A DNA stretch of 64,000 nt from Fusicatenibacter saccharivorans (GTDB taxonomy: Bacteria > Bacillota > Clostridia > Lachnospirales > Lachnospiraceae): assembly GCF_027667425.1 (NCBI RefSeq), contig NZ_JAQEGR010000015.1, positions 1 through 64,000 of the forward strand, written 5' to 3'. Shown one piece after another: positions 8,535-16,495 of the stretch. Position 1 is the first letter of the stretch. Each line of letters opens with the position of its first letter. A program made the translations under genes and the position numbers. The notes below the pieces were generated by a model that did no database searches, had not been told where the DNA came from, and saw nothing but the letters and a program-made list of their open reading frames with translations.

Positions 8535-8789
8535 ATGGCAACTACCAAAAGCATGAAAATTCAGGCCGAGATTGATAAGGTCAAGGCCAAAATCAGTGAA
8601 CAGCAGGCCAGGCTCAAGGAACTGGAACAGAAAAAGCTGGAGGCAGAAAACAGCGAGATCGTGGACATTGTGCGCGGCATGAGCATTTCCCTTACGGAGC
8701 TCCCGCTGCTGTTTGAGAAGCTGAAGGACGGCGGTACTTTGGGACAAAGTGTCCCGAAGTCCGAAGAAAAAAAGAAGGAGGAAAACTGA
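8535..8789 (+). CDS. DUF4315-family small coiled-coil protein
   Basis: 84 aa, highly charged, with a coiled coil at about 8-40 (IDKVKAKISEQQARLKELEQ) and an EIVDIVRGM segment typical of DUF4315 proteins in clostridial ICEs. Function unknown. AGGAGG at 8523-8528 precedes ATG 8535. The C-terminal GTLGQSVPKS is encoded by a dispersed palindrome. It is followed two bases later by the DUF4366 gene. Confidence 0.75.
   Translation: MATTKSMKIQAEIDKVKAKISEQQARLKELEQKKLEAENSEIVDIVRGMSISLTELPLLFEKLKDGGTLGQSVPKSEEKKKEEN
8736..8760. repeat. Dispersed palindrome, copy 4
   Basis: Core GGGACAAAGTGTCCC at 8741-8755, inside the 3' end of the DUF4315 gene, about 36 bases before the DUF4366 start. Confidence 0.92.
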
Positions 8790-8791
8790 AT

Positions 8792-9541
8792 ATGAAACAT
8801 TTTCGTATGTTGGCGGCGGGGCTTTGCTCCGCCGTTCTTTTATGCGGCTTTGCGATCCCAGCCTACGCCTATTCGGACGGCGGGAATGAGGAACCGCCTG
8901 TTGTGGAAGAAACTCCGGCCCCGGAGCCAGCGCCTACCATTACCCCGGGCGAGGGCTTTTCGGAGGATGGAAACCTTGTGACCCGCGATCTGCTCTACGA
9001 TGCCGCAACCAACAAACAGTTCATCACGGTGGAAACCAGCGGCGGCAACACCTTTTACATTGTCATTGACTATGACAAGCCTGTGGACGAGGACGGCGAA
9101 CAGTATCACACCTACTTTTTGAACATGGTGGATGAAGCCGATCTGCTGGCGGCACTGGAGGCCGCTGGCGGAGAACTTCCGGCCTGCTCCTGCACAGAAA
9201 AATGTGCGCCCGGAGCCATCCATACGGATTGCGAGGTCTGCGCGGTCAACATGACCGAGTGTGCTGGCACAGCTCCCGAATCCGCTCCGGTGACGGAACC
9301 TGCGGAGGAGCCGGAACCCGAGCCCCAGCAGAAAAGTAATACCGGGACGCTTCTGCTGATTTTGGCAGTGGCTGTTCTGGGCGGCGGTGCAGGCTGGTAC
9401 TTCAAAATCTACCGCCCGAAGCATGAAAAAGCTGCTGTACCCGAAGAGGATTACAGTGAGGAACTGGCTGATTATGACGATCCCGAGGACGATGGGCCGC
9501 CTTGGGACGAGGACGATACCGAAAGCGAGGATAATGAATGA
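8792..9541 (+). CDS. DUF4366-type exported, membrane-anchored ICE protein
   Basis: 249 aa. An N-terminal signal peptide (residues 1-26, cleavage after AYA) is followed by a Pro/Glu-rich stretch, a globular region (NLVTRDLLYDAATNKQFITV, then DYDKP), a Cys-rich stretch (CSCTEKC, then CEVC), one membrane helix near 187-207 and an acidic cytoplasmic tail. This matches the DUF4366 family that accompanies VirB4 and NlpC genes in clostridial ICEs. It is probably a surface component of the transfer apparatus, but its exact role is unknown. Confidence 0.75.
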   Translation: MKHFRMLAAGLCSAVLLCGFAIPAYAYSDGGNEEPPVVEETPAPEPAPTITPGEGFSEDGNLVTRDLLYDAATNKQFITVETSGGNTFYIVIDYDKPVDEDGEQYHTYFLNMVDEADLLAALEAAGGELPACSCTEKCAPGAIHTDCEVCAVNMTECAGTAPESAPVTEPAEEPEPEPQQKSNTGTLLLILAVAVLGGGAGWYFKIYRPKHEKAAVPEEDYSEELADYDDPEDDGPPWDEDDTESEDNE

Positions 9542-9714
9542 GATTTACAAATAACCCCTATGAGGGATTTATGAAAGAAAAAAGCTACTTTAAGGGTGTG
9601 CCGCCAAGCCTGCCGCCGAAGGGCTCCCGTTGTGACGGCTGCCCTTACTGGCGCGGGATCGGCTGCGTGTTCTGCTACCGGGAGCAGCTCAAACCACCGG
9701 GCAACGGGAGGTGA
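9538..9714 (+). CDS. Small Cys-rich ICE protein (58 aa)
   Basis: ATG 9538 overlaps the stop of the preceding gene (ATGA). The 58-aa product has a CDGCPYWRGIGCVFCYRE cluster of four Cys residues, likely to bind a metal. Unrecognised beyond being a common small ORF at this place in related elements. It ends five bases before the next GTG start, and its final codons contain that gene's ribosome site (GGGAGG). Confidence 0.6.
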   Translation: MRFTNNPYEGFMKEKSYFKGVPPSLPPKGSRCDGCPYWRGIGCVFCYREQLKPPGNGR

Positions 9715-9718
9715 TACT

Positions 9719-10072
9719 GTGGGCCGAGAACTGACCCGGACAGAAAAAGCGGCAATCCGCAGGCTGGTGTCAAAATGGTGTGCCAACTATGACCGGGACT
9801 GCGGCTGCCTGCCGCTGGATTGCGAGTGCTATATGTTTGGGAAATGCTGGACAGGGGCTTATTGCCGCTACTTCCGCGAGGCAGTTCTGCCCCTTGATCC
9901 GGCGCTGGAGGCTGCGTTGCTGACAGAGGGGCCAAGGCCGGATTTCAAGGCTTGCCCGGTATGCGGCAGAGCCGTGGCTCCTGATGAACGGCAAACCTAT
10001 TGTTCGGCGGCCTGTGCAAAGGCGGCACACCGCAGACAGCAGCGGGAATATATGCGGAAAAAACGGAGCTGA
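9719..10072 (+). CDS. Cysteine-rich VLP-domain protein
   Basis: 117 aa from GTG 9719. The N-terminal half has paired cysteines (CANYDRDCGCLPLDCECYMF, then KCWTGAYCRYF), as in the Cys-rich VLP family found in Firmicutes ICEs. The C-terminal half has a CPVCGR...YCSAACAKAAHRRQQREY zinc-ribbon-like motif resembling those of small DNA-binding proteins. A role in DNA processing or regulation of the element is plausible but not shown. Confidence 0.6.
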   Translation: MGRELTRTEKAAIRRLVSKWCANYDRDCGCLPLDCECYMFGKCWTGAYCRYFREAVLPLDPALEAALLTEGPRPDFKACPVCGRAVAPDERQTYCSAACAKAAHRRQQREYMRKKRS

Positions 10073-10251
10073 TGTGTTGACAATTAGACCATCACAAATC
10101 CGCTTGTAGCAAGGCTTTTTAAGGCCCTTTTCTGCGGAAGGCGTATGTTTCTACGTCCGCCCCTGTTTCCGTGAGATGCTGTCAACATTTTAGCTGCCGG
10201 GGCTTTGGGACAATTTGTCCCAAAGTTCCGGCTTTTGTGGAAGGAGGTACT
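10073..10251. other. Intergenic region with spaced inverted repeats and palindrome copy 5
   Basis: Two octamers in inverted orientation, TGTTGACA at 10075-10082 and TGTCAACA at 10180-10187, bracket a region containing a smaller imperfect hairpin (GCGGA near 10135, TCCGC near 10160). Palindrome copy 5 follows at 10203-10225. No ORF. It may hold a promoter (TTGACA at 10077) and operators. Confidence 0.4.
10203..10225. repeat. Dispersed palindrome, copy 5
   Basis: Core GGGACAATTTGTCCC at 10207-10221, perfectly symmetric including CTTT/AAAG flanks. Intergenic, 31 bases before the next start codon. Confidence 0.95.
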
Positions 10252-11211
10252 ATGCCGAAATATTATCCGATCAATGAAGAAGCCGCAAAGCGGGCAAAAG
10301 ATATGAACAGCTTTTCTGACTATCAGCCGGGCTCCGCTACGGCGGGCTACCGGGCAATGGTCGATGAAGCGTATGCAGCGGCGGAACGCCAGAAAGCCCG
10401 TGTCGATCCAATGTACCATGATAAGATTGACGCGCTGGTGGATCGCTATGCCCGGAAACTTGCGGAAAATCTGAATGAACGCAATGTGATTGATGCCCGG
10501 GTGCCCTCTATTCTGATCTCCGGGGGCGGCAATTTCCCTGTGACAAAAAAGCACAAGCAGAACGCCGCCCGGGATCGCAACTATGGAGAGTATGCGGAGA
10601 TTTCAAAGCTGCTTGATAAAATCCGCTCTGTTGGAATGGGTGGGATCAGCGCGGATGACGATCTGGCCGTGGAAAAGCTGACAAAAAAGCTGGAGGGGCT
10701 GGAGTCCCTGCAGGCCACCATGAAGGCAGTCAATGCGTATTTTCGGAAACACAAAACGCTGGACGGCTGCCCGGAGCTTACGCCGGAGCAGGCCGAAAAG
10801 CTCAAAGCAGATATGGCGCAGTCATGGCACTTGGACAAAAGCAAGCCATACCCCGCCTATCTGCTTTCCAACAACAACGCCAACATCCGCCGTGTGCGCC
10901 AGCGCATTGAGGAACTGAGCAGCCGCTCCGAGTTTGCTGGCTGGACATTCCCCGGAGGCGAGGCAAAAATCAACGAGGCTGAAAATCGTTTGCAGCTTAT
11001 TTTTGAGGAAAAGCCCGATGCCAATCAGCGGCAGGAACTGAATAGCAACGGCTTTAAGTGGGCTCCCAGCCAAGGGGCATGGCAGCGGCAGCTTAACCAG
11101 AACGCCATCCGTGCTGCGGCCCGGATAGACTTTCTGCGGCCCGAGGACAGTACAAGCCCCTATCAGCTCCAGCCGTTTGTGAAAAGAGAAAACAAAGAAA
11201 TGTCTCGATGA
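10252..11211 (+). CDS. ICE hypothetical protein with C-terminal polyvalent-type motif
   Basis: 319 aa from ATG 10252, seven bases after AAGGAGG. The middle is rich in charged helices (SKLLDKIRSVG to LEGLESLQATMKAVNAYF). The C-terminal end has NGFKWAPSQGAWQRQLNQNA, a motif I recognise from phage and ICE proteins of unknown role that often carry antirestriction or polyvalent domains. Function cannot be assigned. Palindrome copy 5 is just upstream, so its expression may be controlled by whatever binds that repeat. Confidence 0.65.
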   Translation: MPKYYPINEEAAKRAKDMNSFSDYQPGSATAGYRAMVDEAYAAAERQKARVDPMYHDKIDALVDRYARKLAENLNERNVIDARVPSILISGGGNFPVTKKHKQNAARDRNYGEYAEISKLLDKIRSVGMGGISADDDLAVEKLTKKLEGLESLQATMKAVNAYFRKHKTLDGCPELTPEQAEKLKADMAQSWHLDKSKPYPAYLLSNNNANIRRVRQRIEELSSRSEFAGWTFPGGEAKINEAENRLQLIFEEKPDANQRQELNSNGFKWAPSQGAWQRQLNQNAIRAAARIDFLRPEDSTSPYQLQPFVKRENKEMSR

Positions 11212-11224
11212 TGGGAGGTGTACT

Positions 11225-11809
11225 ATGGACAAAAATCAAGGCTACGCCATTTTGAAGGCGGTCATGCTGGAAAATGGACGAGGATTTGTATTGGGCGAAC
11301 ATCCCACCGCGCCATCCCGCTATGTCACATGGGCCTGCTATGATGACAAGGACGGCCAGCGGCAGTATGAATGGGGTCACTATGGAAATGACCGCACCGC
11401 GATGGAACAGGATTTCACAGACCGGGTGCAGGACTATCAGCGTATTTATAACGTCGGGATCAGGCAGACCGAGGCTCCCGGCCTTTACAAGTATTATTCG
11501 ACCCAGCGGCCTGTGGACATCGGGACATTCCCGAAGCCGCCTTATAACAAGCCGGATGAAATCTTCAATTACGATCAGCGCATCCCGGTGGAAAATGGCT
11601 CGTTCTTGGCTTGGGGCTATCTTACCTATACCCGCCCGCTAACGGAAAAACAGGCATCCGACTATGAGCTGCGTCCTGCGCCTGATAATCCCGACAGGCC
11701 CCGTCCGATTGCCGAGCAGATGAAAAATGCGGCAAAGTTGGCGGAGGCAGATCGCGGCCCGGAGGCACTGGTTCCCCAGCGCAGGCAGCCTGACCGTGGC
11801 GATAGATAA
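11225..11809 (+). CDS. ICE hypothetical protein with RPIAEQMKNAAK tail
   Basis: 194 aa. The N-terminal part (YAILKAVMLENGRGFVLGEH, then YVTWACYDD) looks like a small alpha/beta domain of the DUF-rich accessory proteins in these elements. The tail segment RPIAEQMKNAAKLAEA is close to the IKEQMAEAAKQA tail of the SpoVG-domain protein, suggesting a shared short docking segment. It starts 13 bases after the previous stop and belongs to the same operon. Confidence 0.6.
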   Translation: MDKNQGYAILKAVMLENGRGFVLGEHPTAPSRYVTWACYDDKDGQRQYEWGHYGNDRTAMEQDFTDRVQDYQRIYNVGIRQTEAPGLYKYYSTQRPVDIGTFPKPPYNKPDEIFNYDQRIPVENGSFLAWGYLTYTRPLTEKQASDYELRPAPDNPDRPRPIAEQMKNAAKLAEADRGPEALVPQRRQPDRGDR

Positions 11810-11821
11810 GGAGGAGCGTGT

Positions 11822-11986
11822 ATGGAAAAGAAACGTGAACAGGAATTGTCTGTACTGGAGGTGCTGCGCCTGCACCGTGAATTTCATTTGCCGCACCCTG
11901 TTCCGGCAGACGAACAGGAAAAGCCGCTGGATAAGGTAAAGGAGCCGCCCCGCGCCTGCCGCAGCCGGGAGCGTGAGGAGCGATGA
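11822..11986 (+). CDS. Small charged ICE protein (54 aa)
   Basis: ATG 11822 follows AAGGAGCG. The 54-aa product (begins MEKKREQELSVLEVLRLHRE) is highly charged and unrecognised. Its stop overlaps the start of the mobC gene (ATGA at 11983-11986), which supports it as a real translated member of the mobilization operon. Confidence 0.5.
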   Translation: MEKKREQELSVLEVLRLHREFHLPHPVPADEQEKPLDKVKEPPRACRSREREER

Positions 11987-12330
11987 CAAAAAAGCGCCGC
12001 CGTCCGATCCATCTTCATGTGATGGTGTCGGAGGCGGAGCAGGCCCTGATTCAAGAACGTATGGCGGAGGCTGGCATCCGTAATATGGGAGCCTATATGC
12101 GGAAAATGGCCCTGAGTGGGTATGTGCTTCATGTTGACCTTTCGCCTGTTCGTGAGCTGGTTTCGCTCCAGCGGCGCTGCTCCAACAATCTGAACCAAGT
12201 GGCAATTCAGGCCAACACCTACGGCGCAATTTATCCCGAAGAACTCGCAGCCTTACAGCGGGACTATGCTGCTTTGTGGGGGCCGCTGTCTGATCTTTTG
12301 AAACAGCTCTCCGCGCTGGTAGAGCTCTGA
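11983..12330 (+). CDS. mobC: MobC-family relaxosome protein
   Basis: 115 aa. A basic start is followed by a ribbon-helix-helix-like region (IHLHVMVSEAEQALIQERM) and the conserved NLNQVAIQAN block of MobC proteins. MobC binds near oriT and helps the relaxase open the DNA. Overlap with the upstream gene suggests coupled translation. The relaxase gene follows after a terminator-like hairpin. Confidence 0.85.
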   Translation: MTKKRRRPIHLHVMVSEAEQALIQERMAEAGIRNMGAYMRKMALSGYVLHVDLSPVRELVSLQRRCSNNLNQVAIQANTYGAIYPEELAALQRDYAALWGPLSDLLKQLSALVEL

Positions 12331-12335
12331 CCCGT

Positions 12336-12369
12336 CCGGGGAGTGGTTGATACCGCTCCCCGGCTTTTT
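12336..12369 (+). terminator. Hairpin between mobC and relaxase genes
   Basis: The inverted repeat CCGGGGAGTGG / CCGCTCCCCGG is followed by CTTTTTC, a good intrinsic terminator. Palindrome copy 6 follows directly. It would lower read-through into the relaxase gene. Confidence 0.7.
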
Positions 12370-12371
12370 CT

Positions 12372-12396
12372 ACTTCGGGACAAAGTGTCCCAAAGT
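12372..12396. repeat. Dispersed palindrome, copy 6
   Basis: Core GGGACAAAGTGTCCC at 12377-12391, between the mobC terminator and the relaxase ribosome site. Confidence 0.92.
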
Positions 12397-12428
12397 AAAA
12401 ATACTGTTTGCCGGAAGGAGGAATTTTT

Positions 12429-13835
12429 ACGGCGACCACCTACATCCGCCCTTATAAAACAGCGGCGGGAAAAAGTGCAATTCAAACGATGGAGGATCGT
12501 TTCACCTATGGCCTAAACCCGGAAAAGCTGGGAGCCGTATCTTCCTATCTCTGCGATCCGAACACGGCTCCCGCCGAGTTTCTTCTGGTAAAAAGTCAAT
12601 ACCTTGCAGAGACAGGCCGGGCCGTGTCTCGCGGGGCCCTGTTCTTTCAGATCCGGCAGGCGTTCCTGCCCGGGGAGGTTACGGCGGAAGAAGCAAACCG
12701 TATCGGCTATGAAACGGCGATGCGCTGGACAAAGGGAAAGTATCAGTTCTTCGTCTGTACGCATACCGACAAGGCCCATATCCACAATCACATTTATTTC
12801 AATGCGACGGCCTTTGACCGCTCCCGGAAATTTCATAATTTCATTGGTTCGTCCTTTGCCCTGCGGCGGCTCTCTGACCGCGTGTGCATCGAACATGAAT
12901 TGTCTGTTATCCAAAATCCGTGCCAGCACAGCAAGGGTCGTTTTCTCCACTATGGACAGTGGATCGGAGAAAAGCCACCCTCTGCCAAGCAGCGGGTGCG
13001 GCTGGCTGTTCTCGCCGCTTTGGAGAAAAAGCCCACGGACTTTGCCGACTTTCTCCGTCTCATGGAGGAGTCCGGCTTTGCGGTGAAACATGGGCGGGGC
13101 GGTGTCATCTCATTCCTTGCACCCGGGCAGGAAAAACCGACCCGGCTCCGGGCTTCTACACTTGGAGTTGGATTTGACCCGGAGGACATCAAGGCGGTAA
13201 TTGCCGGGGAACGTCCACTCCCCAAACTGCCCGAGGAGCCCACGGTTCCGCCACGGCGAGTTAATCTCATCATCGACATTCAAGAGCGTATGGCCCAAGG
13301 CAAGGGCCCGGCCTATGAACGATGGGCCAAGGTCTACAACCTAAAACAAATGGCCGCCGCGCTCCAGTATTTGCAGGAGCATCATCTGACAGACTATGCG
13401 GCACTGACGGCCAGCACCGAGGCTGCGGTGGATCACTTTCACAAGCTGTCTGACGAGCTCCGCACAACGGAGGAGGCTCTTTCCAAAACCTCGGAGCTGA
13501 TGGCTGCCACGGTGGACTATGCCAAGACTCGCCCGGTGTTTGATGGATACAAAGCTGCGCGGTACAGCAAAAAGTATCTGGCCCAGCACGAAGCGGAGCT
13601 TGCCACTTACCGGGCGGCAAAGGATACTATGAACACCATACTGAACGGCGCAAAGCTCCCTAAGATTGAAGCACTAAAAAAATCCCGCCGTGAGCTGGCG
13701 GGACAAAAGAAAGCGCTTTATGCAGAATACCGGGAGGCCCAGCGGCAAATGCGGGAGGCCGTGGCAATAAAAGCGAACATTGATCATCTGCTCGGCATAA
13801 CAGACGAGCGTGAAAATAAGGCCCAGGAACGATAG
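12429..13835 (+). CDS. MobA/VirD2-type relaxase with ACG in place of ATG
   Basis: About 468 aa. The N-terminal relaxase domain begins TTYIRPYKTAAGKSA and has the metal-binding triad in HTDKAHIHNHIYFNA (about residues 112-126). The C-terminal half is helical. The protein nicks oriT and leads the strand into the recipient. AAGGAGG at 12415-12421 is seven bases before ACG 12429, the position where ATG is expected (Met-Ala-Thr-Thr-Tyr). TTG 12408 is in frame but lies before the ribosome site. Translation would therefore depend on a weak ACG start, or the gene is damaged. Confidence 0.85.
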   Translation, partial: TATTYIRPYKTAAGKSAIQTMEDRFTYGLNPEKLGAVSSYLCDPNTAPAEFLLVKSQYLAETGRAVSRGALFFQIRQAFLPGEVTAEEANRIGYETAMRWTKGKYQFFVCTHTDKAHIHNHIYFNATAFDRSRKFHNFIGSSFALRRLSDRVCIEHELSVIQNPCQHSKGRFLHYGQWIGEKPPSAKQRVRLAVLAALEKKPTDFADFLRLMEESGFAVKHGRGGVISFLAPGQEKPTRLRASTLGVGFDPEDIKAVIAGERPLPKLPEEPTVPPRRVNLIIDIQERMAQGKGPAYERWAKVYNLKQMAAALQYLQEHHLTDYAALTASTEAAVDHFHKLSDELRTTEEALSKTSELMAATVDYAKTRPVFDGYKAARYSKKYLAQHEAELATYRAAKDTMNTILNGAKLPKIEALKKSRRELAGQKKALYAEYREAQRQMREAVAIKANIDHLLGITDERENKAQER

Positions 13836-13869
13836 TGACGGGCCGCAGACTACGGTGCAGCGCACCGGG

Positions 13870-13894
13870 ACTTTGGGACAATTTGTCCCGAAGT
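13870..13894. repeat. Dispersed palindrome, copy 7
   Basis: Core GGGACAATTTGTCCC at 13875-13889, downstream of the relaxase and beside the candidate oriT. Confidence 0.92.
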
Positions 13895-13904
13895 ACAGCG
13901 GGTT

Positions 13905-14010
13905 TGGGGAGCTCCCCAACAAGCATTTTTGCGGGCCCTGCGCCCTGCAAAAATTTCGGAGTGTGGCCACACCCGAATTGCTTGCCAAAACGCGCAACCC
14001 GCAACATGGC
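13905..14010. other. Candidate origin of transfer (oriT)
   Basis: Just downstream of the relaxase, 13925-13935 (ATTTTTGCGGG) and 13943-13954 (CCCTGCAAAAAT) form an 11-bp inverted repeat. The perfect palindrome GTGTGGCCACAC follows at 13961-13972, then a C-rich stretch. Inverted repeats beside a relaxase gene in a noncoding gap are typical of oriT. The nick site cannot be located from sequence alone. Confidence 0.45.
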
Positions 14011-14036
14011 GCAAAAAACGGAGGTTACGCTTTCTT

Positions 14037-14396
14037 TTACGTTTCCTCCGTTTCTTTCGATGCTTTCATCGCTTGGATTGTAGCTTCAACGATTTTCAAT
14101 TCTCTTTCGTCCAAGGCGTTCAACATGGCATCAATCCGCTTCCTGCACTCGCTCCCGCTATTCTGGGACGGGTAAAAGTATTGATCCACCGATATATCAA
14201 ACATTGTAACCATCTGATAAAAGGTGTTGAAGCTTGGATGCTGACCATCATTTTCATTATACATAATGGTACGCGGAGCGCGGTCAACAATATAGGCCAG
14301 TTGCTCCTGTGTCATGCCGCTGGCTTCTCTTGCACGCTTGATGGCGAGCCCTATATCGTGAAAATCAAAGCGTCTTTCATCTCGTTCTATCTTCAT
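14037..14396 (-). CDS. Xre-family helix-turn-helix regulator
   Basis: 119 aa. The HTH lies at about 15-65 (IGLAIKRAREASGMTQEQLAYIVDRAPRTI), followed by a helical C-terminal part. I chose ATG 14396 because AGGTGAT precedes it; an upstream in-frame ATG (14426) has no ribosome site. It is the only gene of this ICE segment on the minus strand and is divergent from the two-component cargo. It may repress the divergent promoter, and it is one candidate for the protein that binds the dispersed palindromes, though nothing proves this. Confidence 0.8.
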   Translation of the reverse strand: MKIERDERRFDFHDIGLAIKRAREASGMTQEQLAYIVDRAPRTIMYNENDGQHPSFNTFYQMVTMFDISVDQYFYPSQNSGSECRKRIDAMLNALDERELKIVEATIQAMKASKETEET

Positions 14397-14489
14397 AACA
14401 TCACCTGATATGATTTTACATTTCATGTGATATTATTTGAACGACTGTGTATTTCATACTACTGACTATTTAATTTCACATACGCAAAA

Positions 14490-14518
14490 TTGATGATCGC
14501 GGAAATGTGAGGTACAAT
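14490..14518 (+). promoter_or_regulatory. Promoter reading toward the cargo, with palindrome copy 8 at +8
   Basis: TTGATG (14490-14495), a 17-bp spacer and TACAAT (14513-14518). The predicted start is near 14525, and palindrome copy 8 (core 14533-14547) lies directly downstream. That is a classical position for a repressor operator. ATGTGA/TCACAT hexamers at about 14425, 14476 and 14505 may be operators of the divergent Xre regulator. Confidence 0.5.
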
Positions 14519-14527
14519 ATACCTATA

Positions 14528-14552
14528 ACTTTGGGACAATTTGTCCCGAAGA
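14528..14552. repeat. Dispersed palindrome, copy 8
   Basis: Core GGGACAATTTGTCCC at 14533-14547, just after the -10 of the promoter at 14490-14518. It is the last copy before the cargo block. Confidence 0.92.
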
Positions 14553-14588
14553 TCAGAGGTTGGTATCTAAAATAAAATCAGAAATATT

Positions 14589-14620
14589 GTGAGGTTTCTG
14601 TGACATTTGGGTGCTATACT
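14589..14620 (+). promoter_or_regulatory. Response-regulator promoter A (two-component operon)
   Basis: The tandem 11-bp repeats GTGAGGTTTCT and GTGACATTTGG are followed after four bases by the -10 TATACT. There is no usual -35; the second repeat occupies its place, typical of OmpR-family activation. Identical geometry recurs at 16432 and 19787. Confidence 0.7.
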
Positions 14621-14642
14621 GAAAATGAAGGAGTGTGATACC

Positions 14643-15326
14643 ATGCGAATTTTAGTAGTCGAGGATGATCGGCTTTTGAATAATACTTTATGCTATAACT
14701 TGAATACTGCGGGCTATACGGTTGATTCTGCACTGACAAAATCAGTGGCCAGTAGTTTCTTGACAAAGCAGGACTATGACCTGATTGTGCTGGATGTAAA
14801 TTTGCCGGACGGAAACGGTTTTGACTTCTGCCGGGAAATAAAAGAGCGTCGCCCTGATACCGTTATTATTTTTCTGACCGCAAATGATATGGAAAGCGAT
14901 ATGCTCAAAGGGTATGAACTGGGCGCAGAGGATTATGTGACAAAACCTTTCCCTATGAGCGTCTTTCAAAAGAAATTAGCGGTAGTGCTGGGTAGGCTGA
15001 CAAAACAATATGGTGGTGATACTTATGAGGATGGCACACTGACCATCAATTTTTCAGAAATGAGTGCTACTCTATCAGGAAAGCCACTTACATTCACCCC
15101 ACTGGAATATCGACTTTTGAAAATCCTGATGAAAAATCCGCAGATTGTTTTGACCCGGCAAGTCTTGTTGGAAAAGCTGTGGGACGCAGACGGAAATTTT
15201 GTGGATGAACACGCTCTGACTGCGGCGATCAGCCGGGTACGAAACAAAATCGAAACACCTGACCGTCAGTATATCAAAACGGTATATGGTATGGGCTATA
15301 TGTGGATCGGAGGAGTGCTGAAATGA
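14643..15326 (+). CDS. OmpR/PhoB-family response regulator
   Basis: 227 aa. Receiver domain 1-115 with the acidic pair VVEDD at the start, phospho-acceptor Asp 51 (VLDVNLPDG) and the Lys of VTKPF. A winged-helix output domain follows (FTPLEYRLLKIL to YGMGYMW). The gene partners the kinase immediately downstream (ATGA overlap). The tandem repeat in its own promoter suggests autoregulation. The pairing with an ABC ATPase and an 8-10 TM permease resembles antimicrobial-peptide sensing and detoxification modules of Firmicutes, so resistance cargo is likely. ATG 14643 follows AAGGAG. Confidence 0.92.
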   Translation: MRILVVEDDRLLNNTLCYNLNTAGYTVDSALTKSVASSFLTKQDYDLIVLDVNLPDGNGFDFCREIKERRPDTVIIFLTANDMESDMLKGYELGAEDYVTKPFPMSVFQKKLAVVLGRLTKQYGGDTYEDGTLTINFSEMSATLSGKPLTFTPLEYRLLKILMKNPQIVLTRQVLLEKLWDADGNFVDEHALTAAISRVRNKIETPDRQYIKTVYGMGYMWIGGVLK

Positions 15327-16354
15327 ATGTGCGAAAACTTTCCGTCAACAAAGCCTGTATCTTTTTTGCTGTTCTCCTGCTGGTGGCAATGGGGACGGTT
15401 TCAGCAGCTTTGTATGGGCTGACCCAAAATATAACCGCTGTCTGGTATGTATTATTGTTCGGCATTTTTGTGCTGGTTTGCGCTGTTTGTTTTATGGTGC
15501 TGGTTCGCCGCAAACTGGCAATGTTCTCCGATGCTTTTTGCAGTTTAATGGATGATATGTTATCCGGGAATATGCAGCCGAAACAGACTGTGGAAGAAGA
15601 AAGTCTTTTCTATAAAATTGAATATCGGCTGAACCGTTTATATGAAGTCATGCAGGAAAACAAGAACGGCATTGCACAAGAACGGGCTGACCTGCAAGAA
15701 CTGATTTCCGACATCTCCCATCAGGTCAAGACCCCGATTGCGAACTTGAAAATGATTAACAGCACTCTGCTTGAAAATGAAGTCCCTGTGCAAAAACAAA
15801 AAGAGTTTCTAACGGCACAGGCCAGCCAGCTTGATAAACTGGATTTTCTCATGCAGGCTATGATTAAAACCTCTCGTTTGGAAACAGGTGTTATTTCTCT
15901 GGAAAAGAAAAGCCAGCCGCTTTATGACACGCTTGCCGCCGCATTGGGAGGTATTCTTCTGAACGCCGAGAAAAAACAGATCAATGTTCAAGTGGACTGC
16001 CCGGAGAACTTGGTCGTTTCCCATGACAGAAAATGGACAAGCGAAGCACTGTTCAATATTTTGGACAATGCAGTGAAATATACGCCGGAGGGCGGTCAAA
16101 TCCGTGTTTCGGTTGAAAGTTGGGAAATGTATGTGAAAATCGACATTGCAGATACAGGCATTGGCATTTCAGAACAGCATCAGGGAGCAATTTTCAAGCG
16201 TTTCTATCGAGAGGACATCGTACATGATGTAGATGGAATTGGTATTGGTCTATATCTGGCTCGTGAGATCGTAACCTTGCAAGGCGGTTATATCCGGGTA
16301 ACATCCGAGGTTGGGAGGGGTTCAACTTTTTCCGTCTTTCTGCCTCGACAATAA
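15323..16354 (+). CDS. Sensor histidine kinase
   Basis: 343 aa. Two membrane helices (about 12-34 and 40-62) are joined by a very short loop, so there is no real extracellular sensor. The HisKA domain follows with phospho-acceptor His 133 (SDISHQVKTP), then the HATPase boxes NAVKYT, DTGIGI and GIGLYLA. Kinases of this intramembrane-sensing design usually take their signal from a partner ABC permease, which is encoded 0.8 kb downstream. ATG overlaps the regulator stop. Confidence 0.92.
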   Translation: MNVRKLSVNKACIFFAVLLLVAMGTVSAALYGLTQNITAVWYVLLFGIFVLVCAVCFMVLVRRKLAMFSDAFCSLMDDMLSGNMQPKQTVEEESLFYKIEYRLNRLYEVMQENKNGIAQERADLQELISDISHQVKTPIANLKMINSTLLENEVPVQKQKEFLTAQASQLDKLDFLMQAMIKTSRLETGVISLEKKSQPLYDTLAAALGGILLNAEKKQINVQVDCPENLVVSHDRKWTSEALFNILDNAVKYTPEGGQIRVSVESWEMYVKIDIADTGIGISEQHQGAIFKRFYREDIVHDVDGIGIGLYLAREIVTLQGGYIRVTSEVGRGSTFSVFLPRQ

Positions 16355-16376
16355 AATAAGTACGCTAAAAAACAAA

Positions 16377-16398
16377 ATGTCACAGGCCTATGACATTT
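16377..16398. repeat. Inverted repeat of the operator half-site
   Basis: AATGTCA and TGACATT flank an 8-base centre between the kinase and transporter genes. TGACATT is the core of the tandem operator, here in inverted arrangement. It may be an extra regulator site. Confidence 0.4.
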
Positions 16399-16431
16399 GA
16401 GCTTTAATTAAACAGAGGTATTTTGTTTCCC

Positions 16432-16463
16432 GTGACATTTCTGTGAGGTTTACCTTTTATGAT
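16432..16463 (+). promoter_or_regulatory. Response-regulator promoter B (ABC transporter operon)
   Basis: GTGACATTTCT and GTGAGGTTTAC in tandem, four bases, then the -10 TATGAT. Same layout as promoters A and C. It indicates that the transporter genes are activated by the regulator encoded upstream. Confidence 0.75.
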
Positions 16464-16495
16464 AGAGCCATCAAAAAGAAAGGGTGGTGTTCTAT

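Noticed and set aside
14607..14642. Upstream TTG start for the response regulator
   Set aside because: It would place the start inside the promoter -10 region; ATG 14643 has a good ribosome site.
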